6,741 nt of DNA from an uncultured bacterium (GTDB taxonomy: Bacteria; Bacillota; Clostridia; Lachnospirales; Lachnospiraceae), in the NCBI GenBank assembly GCA_937893485.1, contig CALBJL010000138.1, positions 1 through 6,741 of the forward strand, in the 5' to 3' direction. Every line of letters begins with the position of its first letter. Position 1 is the stretch's first letter. This document shows positions 5,269-6,741 of this stretch, piece after piece. The notes beneath the pieces are model-generated. The model had not been told where the DNA came from, made no database searches, and saw only the letters and a list, made by a program, of their open reading frames with translations. The position numbers were made by a program, and so were the translations under genes.

Positions 5269-6741
5269 ATGGAGCAGAACAGGAAAAGAACACGAAAACA
5301 ATCAAATAATTCCAGCTTTCTGGTGCAGGGCTCAATCCTGGCGGTTGCCTCGATCGTGAGCCGCATCATCGGTCTGCTGTACCGGAGTCCGCTCACGGCG
5401 ATCCTCGGCGATCTCGGCAATGATTATTACAGTACGGCGTTTGAGATCTATTCGCTGCTGCTGTTGATCTCATCCATGAGTCTGCCGCTTGCGGTGTCAA
5501 AGATGGTGTCCGCACGAATGTCACAGGGCAGGGTGAAGGATGCCTACCGTGTATTCCGTGCGGCGATCGGCTTTGCGGTCTGTAGTGGTCTGGCTGCCGG
5601 ATTGATCGTATTTTTCTTTGCGGACTATTTTGCTGCAGCTTTAAAGACACCGTTTTGCGTGTTTGCACTGCGTGTGCTGGCACCGACGTTATTTATCGTA
5701 GCGATTTTAGGCGTTGTGAGAGGCTTTTTCCAGGGGCTTGGAACGATGATGCCGAGTGCGGTCTCGCAGATCATCGAGCAGGTGATCAATGCGATCGTCA
5801 GCGTGGTGGCTGCCTACTATCTGTTTAACTACGGTGCGAGAATCGGTGCGGTACTGGGAGATACGAAAGAGTACAGTGCGGCATACGGTGCTGCGGGAGG
5901 CACGCTCGGTACCGGAGTTGGGGCGCTTGCGGGACTTTTATTTGTTCTGTTTGTATTTGTCGTGTATAAACGGGTGTTAAAGCGCAAAATGCGCAGAGAG
6001 CGCGGCAATTCGCGGGAATCCTACGGTGTGATCCTGCGCGTACTGATACTCACTGTTGTACCGGTGCTTTTGTCTACGACACTCTATAATCTGAGTGCGA
6101 TCGTCGATCAGGCGATCTTTAAAAATGTTGCCAATCTGCAAGGGTATACGGCGGACGAGATCCATACGTTCTGGGGCGTATTCGGCGGTAAGTACCGCGT
6201 GCTCATCAATGTACCGATCTCGATTGCGTCGGCGGTCGTATCTGCCAGTGTGCCCGCAGTCACGGCTTCCTTTGCAAGCCATGATATGGATGGCGTGTCC
6301 CAGAAGATCGGGAATGCCTTCCATTACAGCATGATCATTGCATTTCCGTGTGCGGTCGGGCTTGGCGTGCTGGCATCGCCCGTGATGCAGCTATTGTTCC
6401 ATGACAGCACACCGCTTGCGGCGCACATGTTACAGGTCGGTGTGGTTTCCGTAGTCTTTTACTCGCTGTCTACGCTGTCCAACGGTATTTTGCAGGGAAT
6501 CAACCGGATGAAGGTGCCGGTGATCAATGCGGCGATTGCGCTGGTCGCACAGGCAGGACTGCTCGTGGGACTGATGTATCTTGCCAACTTAAATATTTTC
6601 GCTGTGATCTGGGCAAATACGTTTTTTGCCTTTTTGATGTGTATTTTGAACGGCTACGGTATCTACCGGCATATCGGTTTCAGACAGGAAGTAAAAAAGA
6701 CGTTTCTCCTTCCGGCACTCTGCTCCGGTATTATGGGAATC
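5269..6741 (+). CDS. SpoVB/YtgP/MurJ-like polysaccharide or lipid II flippase (partial, 3' end cut off)
   Basis: An open frame of 491 codons runs to the window edge without a stop. Family members have about 520-550 residues, so roughly 30-60 residues are missing. After a basic, polar N-terminus (MEQNRKRTRKQSN) comes the typical first helix of the MOP/MVF superfamily (FLVQGSILAVASIVSRIIGLLYRSPL, shown from residue 17), then LLISSMSLPLAVSKMVS near 66-82. Later come GVVRGFFQGLGTMMPSAVSQIIEQ near 148-171 and SNGILQGINRMKVPV near 405-419. About a dozen hydrophobic segments are visible; fourteen are usual. The family moves lipid-linked sugars across the membrane. SpoVB acts in spore cortex synthesis, and YtgP-type members serve as MurJ lipid II flippases in Firmicutes. 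Sequence alone does not separate these, although the sporulation genes nearby make SpoVB-like use plausible. AAAGGA (5251-5256) lies 6 bases from TTG 5263 and 12 from ATG 5269, so the true start may be two codons earlier. Confidence 0.88.
   Translation, partial: MEQNRKRTRKQSNNSSFLVQGSILAVASIVSRIIGLLYRSPLTAILGDLGNDYYSTAFEIYSLLLLISSMSLPLAVSKMVSARMSQGRVKDAYRVFRAAIGFAVCSGLAAGLIVFFFADYFAAALKTPFCVFALRVLAPTLFIVAILGVVRGFFQGLGTMMPSAVSQIIEQVINAIVSVVAAYYLFNYGARIGAVLGDTKEYSAAYGAAGGTLGTGVGALAGLLFVLFVFVVYKRVLKRKMRRERGNSRESYGVILRVLILTVVPVLLSTTLYNLSAIVDQAIFKNVANLQGYTADEIHTFWGVFGGKYRVLINVPISIASAVVSASVPAVTASFASHDMDGVSQKIGNAFHYSMIIAFPCAVGLGVLASPVMQLLFHDSTPLAAHMLQVGVVSVVFYSLSTLSNGILQGINRMKVPVINAAIALVAQAGLLVGLMYLANLNIFAVIWANTFFAFLMCILNGYGIYRHIGFRQEVKKTFLLPALCSGIMGI

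Noticed and set aside
1..6741. Search for mobile elements, CRISPR-like repeats, tRNA/rRNA, riboswitches or defence genes
   Set aside because: Genes are packed end to end with consistent composition. No direct-repeat arrays, inverted terminal repeats, transposase motifs or structured leader regions were seen.

Overview
The window is a compact, all plus-strand gene cluster of ordinary chromosomal character from a spore-forming Firmicute. It most likely comes from class Clostridia, family Lachnospiraceae. This rests on the yqfC-yqfD-phoH-(HD protein)-ybeY gene order, the wording of the PhoH and YbeY proteins as I remember the family, the strong AGGAGG-type ribosome binding sites, and a base composition of roughly half GC. 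No species can be named from sequence alone. There are no RNA genes, insertion sequences, CRISPR arrays or phage genes, and no gap over 300 bases without a gene.

Layout, left to right: the last 30 codons of a YqfC/YabP-type sporulation protein (1-92); a complete yqfD sporulation membrane protein (96-1334); phoH, an ATPase (1357-2385); a membrane protein with a degenerate C-terminal HD domain sitting where yqfF/pgpH normally sits (2382-3560); ybeY, the rRNA-maturation metalloprotein (3557-4054); a DUF3048 (YerB-like) lipoprotein of unknown function (4087-5211); and a SpoVB/YtgP/MurJ-like MOP-superfamily lipid flippase that runs off the right edge (5269-6741, no stop seen).

Spacing is very tight. 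There are 3 bases between yqfC and yqfD, 22 before phoH, ATGA stop/start overlaps at 2382-2385 and 3557-3560, 32 bases before the lipoprotein and 57 before the flippase. I see no terminator hairpin in any gap, so co-transcription of all seven genes is plausible. The set joins sporulation envelope proteins (YqfC, YqfD), RNA/ribosome maintenance (PhoH, YbeY) and envelope proteins (lipoprotein, flippase).

The main observation worth a second look is the gene between phoH and ybeY. It has the position, membrane-plus-HD layout and C-terminal signature of the cyclic-di-AMP phosphodiesterase YqfF/PgpH. However, it is about half the usual length, lacks the large extracellular region, and has lost most of the metal-binding residues of the HD site (HDIGK has become YRIGK). 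It looks like an inactive, repurposed relative. A second, milder oddity is that ybeY is followed by a DUF3048 lipoprotein and a flippase instead of the dgkA/cdd/era genes common in other Firmicutes.
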